NCBI GenBank assembly: GCA_947683425.1
Contig: CANTUQ010000055.1
Coordinates: 8,068,501 to 8,132,500 of the forward strand
Length of the DNA stretch: 64,000 bases
Reading direction: 5' to 3'
DNA from: Excoecaria cochinchinensis
Taxonomy: Eukaryota > Streptophyta > Magnoliopsida > Malpighiales > Euphorbiaceae
Below the pieces are notes generated by a model. That model was given only the letters and a program-made list of their open reading frames with translations. It was not told the origin of the DNA and made no database searches. Positions 22,008 through 32,698 of the stretch are shown one piece after another. Made by a program: the position numbers and the translations under genes. Each line of letters begins with the position of its first letter. Position 1 is the stretch's first letter.

Positions 22008-22015
22008 TATTTATA
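22008..22015 (-). promoter_or_regulatory. TATA box candidate of E1 LTR
   Basis: TATAAATA on the minus strand, 500 bp from the LTR start, downstream of the palindromes. The equivalent box is in E3. Confidence 0.6.
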
Positions 22016-22144
22016 GGATTTTAGGAGATAATTAAGATAAATCTCAATCTAAAGTTTTGAATTTTAAAAAGGACTTTAAAATTCAAATCTTAGATAAATC
22101 CTATCCTTCATCAGATTTTATCCAATCTGGTGTGATCCGGTCAG

Positions 22145-22330
22145 TTACCGTACCGACGGGCTTCCCTGCATCTACCGACGGCCGTCCCTACTAAGGGCAT
22201 ATGCGTAAAACTGACTAGGGACGGGGCGTGATACTAGGGACGGGCGTCCCTACATCGTCACGTGTCCGTCCCCACTACGCCTAGAGACGGGGATCACCCC
22301 AAGTAGGGACGGGCATCCCGTCTGTGGAGC
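22145..22330. repeat. U3 palindrome array of E1 (GGGACGGGCGTCCC)
   Basis: Five or more copies of GGGACGGGCGTCCC-like palindromes and spaced versions, about 185-370 bp from the LTR start. The core GACGGGCGTC is shared with E2, but the outer pairs are GG/CC here and CC/GG in E2. Confidence 0.85.
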
Positions 22331-22515
22331 AAAACTCCCAATTTTACCCAAAATTTATCCAATTCTTTCAAAACTCCATGCCATAGAAAAAGATTTTAAT
22401 CCTCGCGAAACCGAAAGACGAAAACCTCCGAATTTCATCCCCTTATCCGAAAACCGACATCGATCTCTTCATTGGGTAACTCTAATCTGGACTGCCTCAA
22501 GACCCGGTGTCTACA

Positions 22516-22637
22516 ATATGTATGTTTATATTTTGTGAATGAATGTTTTGTACCATTTTGCTTGGTGACACCTTTGTTCATACGGGTTCTCACTCCCTTG
22601 CGAATGGGTTCTCCTACGTATGGGAAGGGGGTGTTAC
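22516..22637 (+). repeat. E0 3' LTR tail
   Basis: Starts ATATGTATGTTTATATT and ends GGGGGTGTTACA, matching the last part of the E0 5' LTR. It is not followed by a tRNA-iMet site, so it is a 3' LTR end or solo LTR rather than a second 5' LTR. It abuts the E1 LTR end, showing E1 inserted into it. Confidence 0.8.
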
Positions 22638-24119
22638 ACTGATCCATACACTACTCTATAGCTAACAGCCTCTCATCCATGCGCTGCTCTACAGCCATCA
22701 GTCTCTCATCCATGCGCTGCTCTACAGCCATCAACCTCTCATCAAAATACTGGGATCTGACATCCAATGCTGCTAAAATCTCCCTCTGCATGGCTTGGAT
22801 GAGGATCTCCACACTTGTCTGGCTTTGCCCCATCCCAGGCCTAGGTGACGGTGGTGGAGCTGTCGAAGTAGATGACCCGGAAGAACCTGGATGGCCGTAG
22901 GGATGATACCTCCTAGATATCTAAGGACCTGTCCCCCAAGTATGCATATGAGGAGGAGGGCGCATCCTATCTTCTAGAGGGACTAGCTGTGATAATAGAG
23001 TGTGAAGAAGATCTTTCGAATCGATATCAAAATCATCCAGATTGATGTACACATTCATACAATCTGGCGGCAAGTGAGGCTTTTCTTCCTCTAGCTGCGC
23101 GCGATAGTACTCCTCATCTGTCAGAGGTTGTGAAGGCTCTCCTTCCTCTGGCTGTGGATGATAGTACTCCTCATCTGTCTGAGGTTATGGAGGCTCTTCC
23201 TCAGTCTAAAACTGATCTTCAGATGGTGTTGCAGCTGTGAGTGGAGGTAAACGGTACATCTGTCGAGTTTCAGCCATAGTAAAGAGTCTATACTCTCCTG
23301 CCTGCCCAGGCAACTGCTCAAATATGCCCATGTATTTGGCAAGGGCCCAGTCAACATAAATGTCTCAGTCCACGGGTGGGCCAAATGTGCTTGGGTCGTG
23401 TCCTAAGTGTAGTAGCAACTTGGTGACTACCCCACCTATACATATCTATGCCGTAATCCTCCAACTTTGTCTAACCATGCCGACCATAATCTCATGACTA
23501 ATGTTGAGCGGGGTCCCTGTTGCCATAGCCCATAGGCTCCAAACCTCTGTGGTACTGATGGTGCTAGGACTACTAGTTCTACCCAAATAGCTGCTGGCTG
23601 AAACCCTCTGAATATATCTGTACACCTATGAGGCTAATAGAGTACTCTTAGATGTATTAAGGTCATAATGGGCCCCTGGTGCTATGATCATTTTCCTTTG
23701 GTGTGCCAAAATAACCCTGTCTAGTACCTGTAAATGGTCCCCAGTCGGAAGACCCATGATTTGTGCAAAACTCTAGCGACTCATCGTATGCCCTACGTCT
23801 TGGATCCGAAAGGATATAGATTCAGGATCTGTATCTGATCTTGAAAGCCCCCCATACTTGAGCGTAGCCAGGAGCTCTCTAGTAACCTTTGTGTAGGTGA
23901 GAAAGGCTGGTACAAGGAAATCCATCCAACCTATAGCTGTTAACAACATCCTGACCTCCTCCCACATGCCCATCTGCTTTAAGAATGTCTGGGATAGAAA
24001 TTTACTGGACAAAAACTGTGGATAACATAATGCTTCAAACTTTCATTTTTTTGTAGCATTCATCCATGTTGGAGGTAGAGCATTTGTTGGTTCTCTAGAT
24101 GGAACGCGTCGTGGGGCCA
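22638..24119 (-). pseudogene. Athila-type accessory ORF, decayed
   Basis: Starts at ATG 24119 (MAPRRVPSREPTNALPP), directly after a TTGTTTTCAG|G acceptor-like site. After about 25 codons the frame is lost by a small indel. Readable parts follow: 24012-23773 (SKFLSQTFLKQMGMWEEVRM), 23384-23121, and a C-terminal helical segment at 22833-22651. The start resembles the E4 accessory ORF (MAPKRKSS-like), and the layout matches the ORF downstream of integrase in Athila-like elements, sometimes called env-like. No envelope function can be supported. No LTR or pol of the parent element is recognisable nearby. Confidence 0.65.
22641..22755 (-). repeat. 33-bp tandem repeat encoding an 11-residue coiled-coil repeat
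   Basis: Three to four copies of a 33-bp unit translate in frame to repeated MDERLMAVEQR at the C-terminus of the accessory pseudogene. Eleven-residue periodicity fits a hendecad coiled coil. The outermost copy is diverged. Confidence 0.85.
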
Positions 24120-24344
24120 TCCTGAAAACAAATTCACACAATTATTCATTTACATACATTTTTTCACATACTCCCTGAATGCCTGGGGCATTTTCCAGAT
24201 AAGCTCCACTGCCTAATATCTCCTGCAAAGTTAAAATCAATACCCGAGGACAAATTATGCGAGTGAATATTCACATGCTTATGAAAAATACGAGCGACGA
24301 ATCCATCCGGGCGGCCCAAGTATCGCGGTTGGGATGATCCTTGG
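24120..24344. other. Spacer upstream of the E4 LTR
   Basis: Upstream of the accessory pseudogene on its strand, ending in CTTGG, the base set next to the E4 LTR that would be one half of its target duplication. No gene seen. Confidence 0.5.
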
Positions 24345-26139
24345 TGATAACTTCAATTTTGTATTTAGTTTTGTTAGTATTTTCATATGATTTTTGGGTT
24401 TTTAGTTGTGTTTATTGTTTTATCATGATTACTTTTTGTTAATTTTGTCAATTGTAGGTAAATTAGATTTTTATGCATTTTGGTGAGCATTTTAATAGAG
24501 TTTGCAGGATTTTTTAGGTACCTCACGGTCACAACCAAATGGTTGTTACCGTGACATATGAATTTATCAAAGGCAAAATTCTGGTCATACTTACCTCACT
24601 GTCACAACCAAATGGTTGTGACCGTGACATAGAATTTCATCCGGCAGATTACAATGAGAAGGTACCTCATGGTGGCAACACTTCTGGTTGTCACCGTGAC
24701 ATAAAATCTTGCAAGACAGAATCAAAGGCTGAGGTACCTCACAGTGGCAACAAAAGTCATTGCCACCGTGACATAGAGAATTTCCAAGATAGTAGCTGAA
24801 TTCGAGCACGTTATGGTGGCAACAAAGTTGGTTGCCATCGTGACACCCCTCATGTGCATGCAGACAGAGTCGTTCCTTCGACAGTCCCACAGTGACAACC
24901 ATTTGGTTGCCACCGTGACCCATGATACCTCACGGTGACAAGCACTTATGTTTTTGGCTGTGATGAGAGGAATATTTAGGCAGTTTTTCAAATAGGGTTT
25001 TGAAATCTGGAAATTTCCTAAGCTTTTCTATTGTTCTTAATTTCGGGTTTCAATATTTTTCTTTATATTTAAATTACAAGTCGAGAGAATTACATTAAAA
25101 CACATATATTAATTTCAATACATAGCAATTATATTCGGATTTCCATAGTTTGGAGCTATTCTCCATCGAAGATTCGAAGAAGAAGATCGGAGAACATGGG
25201 ATTCAATCGGGATTTCTTCCTCAATGAATTTTTGGGTTTATTCTTTCTTGTTTTCTCTTAATTTTGTAATGGATCGTGAGTAGTCTCATAGTTGTTTGAG
25301 GGATCTTTGAATCCCCTACCCATAATGTGAATTCTGAACATCTTTTGGATTTATTTATATGATTGAAAGTTTTATCTCACTGTTGCTGATTGATTAATTT
25401 ATGGTGTTTATTTTCTCAAGTTATTTTCCAGCTTCAATGTATGGTTCTTATCATGTATCTTTATTGGATGTTTAGCTTATATGGACTGAAGGCTATAAAT
25501 GTTTTTACTCAATTTTTATATCATGTATGTTGTATCTTATGGATGACTCCGAAAAGGGAATCTAGATGTGCAGGATTTTATGATTTAAAATTAGAGTAGG
25601 GAGTAAGATAAATGAGTTTTGGGTAGTTTGGCTCCGGAATGGGAAAGCAAACCGAACTTAGGATTTCAGACCCCTCGCTTCGGTTAATTGTGTGGCTTGC
25701 TCTGGAATGGGACGTTATGCAATTAGAGTAGCTTGCTCTAGAATGGGACGCTTGGGTTAAGAGGGTTATCTCGATTTCGTTCGTTTATGTTTTCTTATAT
25801 TAAATTAAATCACATTTGGGTACGGGGTGGATAAGTGAACCCTAGTAACATTTCTTGTATATCAATTTCTCTTACTTGTTAATTCCTTTGCTATTATATC
25901 ATTTTTACAAAAATTACTGTCAGTTTCATTTATTACATTCTATTTGCATGTTTTGGCAATTTAATTCCGTTATTTTTAATTAATAGATAACTCATTCACA
26001 TCAATCAATTGGGAATTCTTTAGCATACACTTGATCATCTTCGCTTGCACACACAATCCTTTGGGTACGATAACTCGGGGTCCTAACTATACCCCACTAT
26101 ATTACTTGCCGATTCAGTACACTTACTGAGATCGTGTCA
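24345..26139 (+). repeat. E4 5' LTR
   Basis: TGATAACTTC to CGTGTCA, about 1,795 bp. The start resembles the LTR starts of E6 (TGATAAG) and E5 (TGATAGG). The 3' part shares GATTCAGTACACTTACTGA with E6. Position of the end is set by the primer site. Confidence 0.82.
24520..24955. repeat. U3 palindrome array of E4 (TCACGGTGACAAC hairpins)
   Basis: Six inverted repeats with arms like TCACGGTGGCAAC and GTTGCCACCGTGA around 6-9 base spacers. Arms vary (GTCACAACC/GGTTGTGAC, GTGGCAAC/GTTGCCAC) and mostly co-vary. Begins about 175 bp from the LTR start. Confidence 0.9.
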
Positions 26140-26145
26140 TGTTTT

Positions 26146-26163
26146 AAGCGTCGTTGCCGGGGA
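26146..26163 (+). other. E4 primer binding site (decayed)
   Basis: AAGCGTCGTTGCCGGGGA corresponds to TGGCGCCGTTGCCGGGGA, the Athila-type site (tRNA-Asp type from memory), with changes at the first bases and one inside. Intact versions are at 37777-37794 and, with two changes, 44481-44498. Confidence 0.75.
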
Positions 26164-26254
26164 TTGGCATTGTTTGTGAGTTTTGATTGTTATTTGTATG
26201 TGTTTTCCTTTTCTTATTTTATTTTTGCTTATTCTTTTCAGGTAATTTTGGTGC

Positions 26255-27832
26255 ATGTACATATTGAGAAGAGATCAAATAGCACCTTACGATCTTGAAA
26301 TCGAGAGGACTTTACCTCAATGAAGGATATCTACTAGAGAGAACAACATAGATCCAAATCCTCCTATTGATGAATTTCCTCCTGAGAATGAACAAGTGCC
26401 AAGGGCACAAGAAGAAATTTCGGGTAGATATAAAGAAGAGGTGCCTAAGTAGAGGACAATTAGGGATTATGCTGTACCAAGATGGAATGAAGACCATAGG
26501 ACGATTGTACTGCCTAGGGGAGTACAATTTGAGCTTAAACCAGCAACCATCACCATGGTACAGAGGAATCAATTTTCAAGTTCAGAGTTAGAAGATCCTG
26601 CACAGCACCTTGATATATTCTTGGAGGTTAACGACACGGTTTAAATTCCGAGAGTGACTTCTGATTCAGTGAGACTAAAATTATTTCCTTTCACATTGAT
26701 TGGAAAAGCGAGGGAATGGCTTGAGATGTTGCCAAGCCAATCAATTAGGTCATGGGACCAGTTGTACGAGAAGTTTCTAATGAGATTTTTCCCTCCTACC
26801 AAGACTGCAAAGATTCGTAACAGTATCATGGGTTTTAACCAGATGAATGAGGAGCCTTTTCATGAGGCTTGGGAGAGATTTAGGAGGTTATTGAGAAGCT
26901 GTCCACACCATGATATAGCTATTAATCATTTGATGACAATATTCTATTCTATAGTGACACCTCAGATAAGGTCACTATTGGATGTATCATCGGGAGGCTC
27001 TTTCATGAATAGGTTGCCGGAAGAAGCTTTTCATTTGTTAGATGAGATGGCAGCAAATGATCCTAAATGGGCTACCCCTTGATCAGTTTCGAAAAGGCAA
27101 GGAATACATAATGTGGATGAAGTGTCAATACTGAAGGCACAGATAGATTCGATGCAGAAAGAGATGAATGGCTCTATTTCTCAAGAGTGTGGGCTATATG
27201 AAGGCGGGCAATATATTGAAGGGGGTGAAGCAATGGGAGATGGGAATGCTGTAGGACATTATCGGAGAAATGACCCCTACAGTAATACATATAATCCGGG
27301 TTGGAGAAGTCACCTGAACTTCTCTTGGAAGGATGGAAATCAGAATGCTTCATCTTCCCAACCGCAAGTAAGAGCTCCCTTTAACCAAAACATTCATCAT
27401 AACCCAAGCAATTCATACCAACCTCAAGCATCCACTCATTTTCATACCCCATATCAACCACATCACCACCTAGGTTAAGGTTCAAACCAGGCCAAATCTC
27501 AAGATTATCACCCACCTGGATATCAACCGAGACCGCTTGTGCAAGAAAAGAAACCTAAACTTGAAGATATGCTAGCTCGCTTCATGAATAGTCAACAACA
27601 GTTTGTAAATAGCCAGCAATAATTCATGGCTAACCAAGAAGCGAGGTGGAAGTCTCAAGAGCAGTGGAACCAAAATCAAGACACTTCCATGAGGAACTTG
27701 GAAATGCAATTGGGCCAACTTGCGACGTCTATGTCTCATAGACAATCAGGAACTTTTCCTTCGAATGTGGACCGAAATCCCAAGGAAGAGGCAAAAGCTA
27801 TCACGTTGAGGAGTGGCAAGGAGGTGGCATAA
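26255..27832 (+). pseudogene. E4 gag
   Basis: Athila-like Gag starting at ATG 26255 (MYILRRDQIAPYDLE). The frame runs through the retrotransposon gag core (LFPFTLIGKAREWLEMLPSQ, about 26680-26740) to a Gln/Asn-rich tail and the NLEMQLGQLATSMS coiled-coil region near 27695. Stops interrupt this single frame at 26321, 26450, 26642, 27080, 27476, 27620 and 27830. Most are explainable as CAA, CAG or CGA changed by C to T. No zinc knuckle is obvious. Confidence 0.88.
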
Positions 27833-28633
27833 AGAGAAGAGAAAGATAAAACATCTTCACCATCTTCAAGTAAGGAGGAGCCAACACGGAAGGTAAGTGA
27901 CTCTTACTCTAGGGTAGAGGTAAATGAGAATGCTCCTATAATGGATAAGGGTAAGAGCCTAGTAAACTCCAAAGTAGAGGATCTCGATATAAATATGCTG
28001 CCATTTCCTGCTGTTCCTAGGAAAGAAAAGAAAAATGAGCAATTGGCTAGGTTTCTAGAGATGTTTAAGAAATTGCATATTAATTTACCTTTTGCTGAAG
28101 TCTTAGCTCACATGCCTAATTATGCAAAATTCATAAAAGAATTATGTTCAAATAAAAAGAAATTAGAAGGGCATGGAACTGTACAGCTCATAGAAAATTG
28201 CAGTGCGATAATTATGAACAAGATTCTTAAAAAACTGGAGGATCCAGGTAGTTTCACATTACCCTATGAAATTGGTGAAAATTTTTATGGAAGTGCTTTA
28301 TGTGACCTAGGTGTTAGCATTAACTTGATGTCGTATTCTATATGAAGGAAACTTAACCTCGAAGATCTCGAGGAGACGGGAATGAGACTCCAACCTGTAG
28401 ATAGGTCGGTAAGGAGACCCAAGGGGGTGATTGAGGACTTGCTGGTGAAGGTGGGAAAATTCATTTTCCCAGTGGATTTTGTGGTAATAGAGATGGAAGA
28501 AGATCGAAAGGTATCACTCATTGTGGGGAGGCCATTTTTGAATACGACGAAAGCTTTGATTGATGTACATGGTCAAATAGTCACCCTACGGTTCAATAAT
28601 GAAGAGTTAGTGGTGGACATGAATAAGGCTTAG
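27833..28633 (+). pseudogene. E4 aspartic protease
   Basis: Same frame as gag. A conserved pre-protease helix region (LPFPAVPRKEK, LHINLPFAEVLAHMPNYAKFIKE) precedes the catalytic motif CDLGVSINLMS (Asp codon 28304-28306). In this lineage the motif has Leu after Asp, so this is normal. The closing motif is LIVGRPFLNTTKALIDV. Stops at 28343 and 28631. Confidence 0.88.
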
Positions 28634-29653
28634 AAATACCCGTCAAGTGATTTAGAGGAGTCAGCCTGTTTTGTAGATACAAGAGATGAATGTGTAGAGG
28701 AAGCTCAATAGAATGGGTTGCTAGATGATTCATCGAATGTGAGCCTAATGCATTCTTTAGAGGATAAAGAGTTGGATGAGAGAGGGGTAGAAGTGATAGC
28801 AGCTATAGAAAAGGGATGTGAAAAAGAGGAATCACAGCAAGAAGAGCTTAATCTGAAAAAAGGGGATTCAAATTCTGAACTTAAACCCCTTCCCTCTCAC
28901 TTAAAATATGTGTTTTTAGAGAATGAGACAAAACCAGTAATTATTTCTTCTCTATTGACAGGTTTGGAGGAAAAGATGCTGCTTGAAGTGCTGAAAAGGC
29001 ATAAAGAAGCAATTGGATGGGAGACATCGGATTTAAAGGGGACCGATCCAAGCTACTACACTCACCGGATCCCGATGGAGGAAGAATGCAAACTAGTAGC
29101 TCAGCCCTAAAGGAGAATTAACCCAGCCATGCAAGAAGTGGTAAAGAAGGAGGTACTTAAACTCCTTGATTCAGGTATTATCTATCCAATCTCTGATAGT
29201 AGATGGGTTAGCCCGATGCAATGTGTTCCTAAGAAAGGGGGGATGACAGTGGTTAAAAATGATTTAGATGAACTTATTCTGACTCTTATAGTTACGGGTT
29301 GGAGAGTTTGTATAGACTATAGAAGACTGAATAATGCCACTAGGAAAGATCATTTCCCATTGCCATTCATTTATCAGATGTTAGAAAGGTTAGCGGTGAA
29401 TAGGTTTTATTGCTTTTTAGATGGGTATTTGGAATATTTACAAATCCCCATAGCCCTTGAAGATCAGGAGAAAACAACCTTTACCTATCCTTATGGCACA
29501 TTTGCATATAGGAGAATGCTTTTCCGACTGTGTAATGCACCGGCTATGTTTCGGCAGTGTATGATGGCAATATTCCATGATTTCATAGAGAAATTTATGG
29601 TGGTGTTTATGGATGATTTCACCATTTATGGAGGAGATTTTGAGAGCTTTTAG
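28634..29653 (+). pseudogene. E4 reverse transcriptase
   Basis: RT domain with the N-terminal ILDSGIIYPISDS-like motif, WRVCIDYRRLN, KDHFPLPF and the catalytic FMDD at 29606-29617. Stops at 28709 and 29108. The frame ends at a TAG (29651-29653) where a deletion relative to relatives shifts it. An extra stretch near 29255-29290 between the PKKGG motif and WRVCIDYR is typical of Athila RT. Confidence 0.88.
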
Positions 29654-30400
29654 AACATCTTGATTTGGTGCTAAAGAGGTGTGAAACGACCAACTTAGTA
29701 TTGAATTGGGAGAAATGTCACTTTATGGTGAGAGAAGGCATTGTGCTTGGGCACAAAATTTCAGAGAAAGGGATAGAGATTGATAAGGCCAAGGTGGAAG
29801 TAATAGAAAAATTACCACTCCCAACAAGTGTCGAGGGCATTAGGAGGTTTTTAGGGCATGTAGGGTTTTACCGCCGATTTATAAAAGGTTTTTGCTGATG
29901 AAAGATGCTCCTTTTGATTTTGCTGATGAAAGATGCTCCTTTTGATTTTAATAGTGATTGTATGATGGCATTTGAAACTTTAAAATAGAGGCTTATTTCA
30001 GTCCTGATGATTATATCTTCGGATTGGAATTTGCCTTTTGAACTAATGTGTGATGCTAGTGATTTTGCAGTCGGGGTAGTGCTCGAACAAAGGCGGGAGA
30101 AGGTGTTTCATGCAGTTTATTATGCGAGTCATACCTTGACAGGATCCCAGGTTAATTACACCCTAATTGAGAAGGAACTTCTTGCAATTGTTTATGCTTT
30201 CGAGAAGTTCAGGCCATATTTGCTGGGTACAAAAATTGTGGTGTTATCCGACAGCCTTGAGGCATTTGTTTGCTAAGAAGGAGTCGAAACTAAGACTGAT
30301 TAGATGGGTGCTCCTCTTGCAAGAGTTTGATTTTGAAATTAAAGATAAGAAGGGGGCGAAAAACTTTGTGGCGGATCATCTGTCGAGATTGGAGAATGAT
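29654..30400 (+). pseudogene. E4 RT connection and RNase H
   Basis: Continues RT in a shifted frame: LGHKISEKGIEIDKAKVEVIEKLP, then LPFELMCDASDFAVGVVLEQR, an RNase H-like core, then a second frameshift near 30265 into the LLLQEFDFEIKDKKG and VADHLSRLE tail. The YRRFIKGF region is followed by a 28-bp duplication and loss of the usual connecting residues. Confidence 0.85.
29894..29949. repeat. 28-bp tandem duplication in RNase H region
   Basis: A 28-base unit beginning GCTGATGAAAGATGCTCC is repeated twice head to tail, introducing stops and replacing residues expected between the RT connection and RNase H. Confidence 0.9.
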
Positions 30401-31765
30401 CACATTGAGAAAGGGGAAATTTTAGATTTATTCCCTGATAAGCGTATTTGTACTTTATTTATGTGTGAAATTTCTGTACCTTGGTTCGCCAATATAGCCA
30501 ATTTTCTTTCAGGAGCATATATGCTAAAGGAATTCACATGGTAGCAGAGGAAGAAGCTGAAGGCTGATGCGAAGCACTGCATTTGGGACGACCCTTATTT
30601 ATTTTGCCTATGTTCTGATCAAGTGCTAAGAAGGTGCATTCCAGATGAAGAGAAAGGAGAGATCATCACAGCTTGTCACAGTGGGGAAGCCGGTGGACAT
30701 CATGGACCGAATAGAACGGTATCGAAAATTCTTTCTTCTGATTTTTATTGGCCTACAATGTTTAACGATGTCAAATTTTTTGTGCAAACCTGTGATAGAT
30801 GCCAAAGGGTAGGTAATATCTCTAGAAGGAATAAAATGCCCTTAACCAATATGCTTCAGGTATAGCTGTTTGATTTGTGGGGGATAGACTTTATGGGGCC
30901 TTTTCCGGTCTCTTATGGGTTTGAGCATATTTTAGTTGCAGTAGACTATGTGAGCAAATGGGTAGAAGCCATAGCCACTAGAACTTATGTTGCCAAAGTT
31001 ATGCTAGACTTTTTGAGGAAGAATATATTCACCCGGTATGGAGCCCCTAGAGCCATTATTAGCGATGGTGGTAAACACTTTGTTAATCACCAATTTAAAG
31101 CCTTACTAAAAAAATTTGGAGTTAGGCATAAGGTTACTACCCCTTATAAAGCCCAAGCTAATGGACAGGTTGAAGTGTCCAACTAGGAATTAAAAGCCAT
31201 TTTAGAAAAGACGATTAATGCATCTAGGAAAGACTGGTACCTTAAGCTAGATGAAGCTCTGTGGGCTTTTAGGATAGCATTTAAGACACCGATAGGGACG
31301 TCTCCCTTTAGGTTGGTTTATGGGAAATCCTATCACCTTCCGGTGGAATTAGAGCATAAGGCTTACTAGGCCACACAATTTCTGAATTTTGACCTTGAAA
31401 GTGCAGGAAAGTGCAGGTTCTTGCAGCTGAATGAGCTAGAAGAGCTCCAATTTTGGGCATACGAACATGCCATGATATACACGGACAATACGAAGAAGTG
31501 GCATGATCGAAAGTTGATAAGGAAGGAATTTGTGCCTGGAATGAAAGTGCTTCTCTGTGATAGCAAGCTGCGGTTATTTCCCAAACAGCTAAAATCGCGA
31601 TGGAAAGGACCCTTTGAAGTTGTGGGAGCAGACAAATTTGGAGTAGTAACATTGAGGGACCTTAGGGGTGAGAACGAGTTCAAGGTGAACGAACATCATT
31701 TGAAGCCCTATTTCGAAGTGACATTTGATAGTGCTTCAGCGATTGTCACCCTCGCGGACCCTTGA
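30401..31765 (+). pseudogene. E4 integrase
   Basis: Integrase that would insert the cDNA. The zinc-binding HHCC region (CHSGEAGGHHGPNRT, then CDRCQ) precedes the catalytic core. Catalytic acidic residues are Asp 30887-30889, Asp 31064-31066 and Glu 31172-31174, with spacing D-58-D-35-E, all present. The C-terminal domain reads to LKPYFEV at about 31720. Stops occur near 30542, 30863, 31184 and 31367. The catalytic triad survives although the gene is dead. Confidence 0.9.
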
Positions 31766-31990
31766 CAGTATTTAAAAGTCCAGCTGCGGACTTGTTAAAT
31801 GCAGAACTATTTCTCAAACTTTGTTATTTTATGTTTATTGAATCTTTTTAGGTTGTTAATCGTGCTTGATTTTGTCAATTTTTGTGCTTTGTGGTCTTAG
31901 TGTATCTATATTTTTGTTGGAGAATTTTTGAGTTTTTGTAACTTGAAGTTTGGTGAGACTTGTGAAAAAAAATTTTGCAAATTTGTAGAA

Positions 31991-32393
31991 GGTCACGGTA
32001 GCAAAAAAAATTTGGTTGTCACCGTCACAAAAGAAAATTGCATTCTTGATTGTGGTCTGGGACATGTCACGATAATAACGGAATTGGTTGTCACCGTGAC
32101 CAAATGGCAATTTACATTCTGTTTTGAAGTGTAATCATATCACGGTGGCAATGGATTTGGTTGTCACCGTAACCAAAGGTAGAGTTGTATTCTTTCTTGC
32201 AATTTGGTTATGTCATGGTGGTAATGAAATTCATTGTGATCGTGACATGTTGAAGGATAGATTCTATTTTGAAATCGTGGTATGTCACAGTGGCAACCGA
32301 TTTTGTTGTCACTGTGACCCTGTGGCGATTCGATTCTGGATTGAAAATTTTGGGTATGTCACGGTGGCAACCATTTCGTTGTCACCGTTACCC
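31991..32393. repeat. Internal palindrome array of E4, same words as its LTR
   Basis: Six hairpin-like copies of TCACGGTGGCAAC facing GTTGTCACCGTGAC, spaced about 60-80 bp. Same motif as the LTR array at 24520-24955, now downstream of integrase. Confidence 0.9.
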
Positions 32394-32693
32394 CCACGAA
32401 AATCTGTTTTAAATTCTCAATCTTCCATTTTTTATTTCTCACTCTACCACACCTTACACTCTCAAAGTTTGCACTATTCGATGTACACTACTATTTTTGT
32501 GCTTCGATTCTCCCTTTTAGGCAATGATTTCTGCAAATCTACATCAAGTAATTTTTCTCTTTCTTTTTCTTCATTTTTATTTCTTTTCCCTCTGCGTTTT
32601 TCTCTGTTCTTGTGCTTCTCCATTGCTATGCTTTTGAGGCTTGAATTTTAAGACCATTTTGTCTTCTCATATTGCTCTGAATTCATGTTGTGA

Positions 32694-32698
32694 GTACT
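32694..32698. repeat. E5 target site duplication, left copy (GTACT)
   Basis: GTACT directly before the E5 LTR; identical bases at 39497-39501 directly after it. Confidence 0.95.

Larger units (their letters stand above)
3331..22515 (-). mobile_element. E1: Tat/Ogre-like element, 3' truncated, split by E2
   Basis: Minus-strand order is 5' LTR (22515-20415), primer site (20413-20396), leader, E2 insertion, rest of leader, gag, protease, G-patch-like linker, RT and RNase H, ending at 3331. The second RNase H, integrase, 3' UTR and 3' LTR expected in this lineage are absent. The flank beyond 22515 is E0 LTR, so E1 inserted into the E0 3' LTR. Missing ends prevent a target-duplication test. The closest relative in the window is E3. 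Confidence 0.85.
20415..22515 (-). repeat. E1 5' LTR
   Basis: On the minus strand TGTAGACACCGGGTC to GGCGCGCGTCACA, 2,101 bp. Related to the E3 LTR throughout and to E2 and E7 at the ends. Contains a TATA box and a palindrome array. A further inverted pair, AGGGACGGCC facing GGCCGTCCCT, lies downstream of TATA at about 21409-21447. Confidence 0.92.
31766..32698 (+). other. E4 post-integrase non-coding segment
   Basis: Lies between integrase and accessory ORF and is interrupted at 32698 by E5; resumes at 39502. Contains the palindrome array 31991-32393 followed by a pyrimidine-rich stretch. May hold a promoter or intron for the downstream ORF (inference). Confidence 0.6.

Noticed and set aside
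31991..32393. A separate nested LTR in E4
   Set aside because: It shares the palindrome words of the E4 LTR, but there are no TG...CA ends, primer site or duplication around it.
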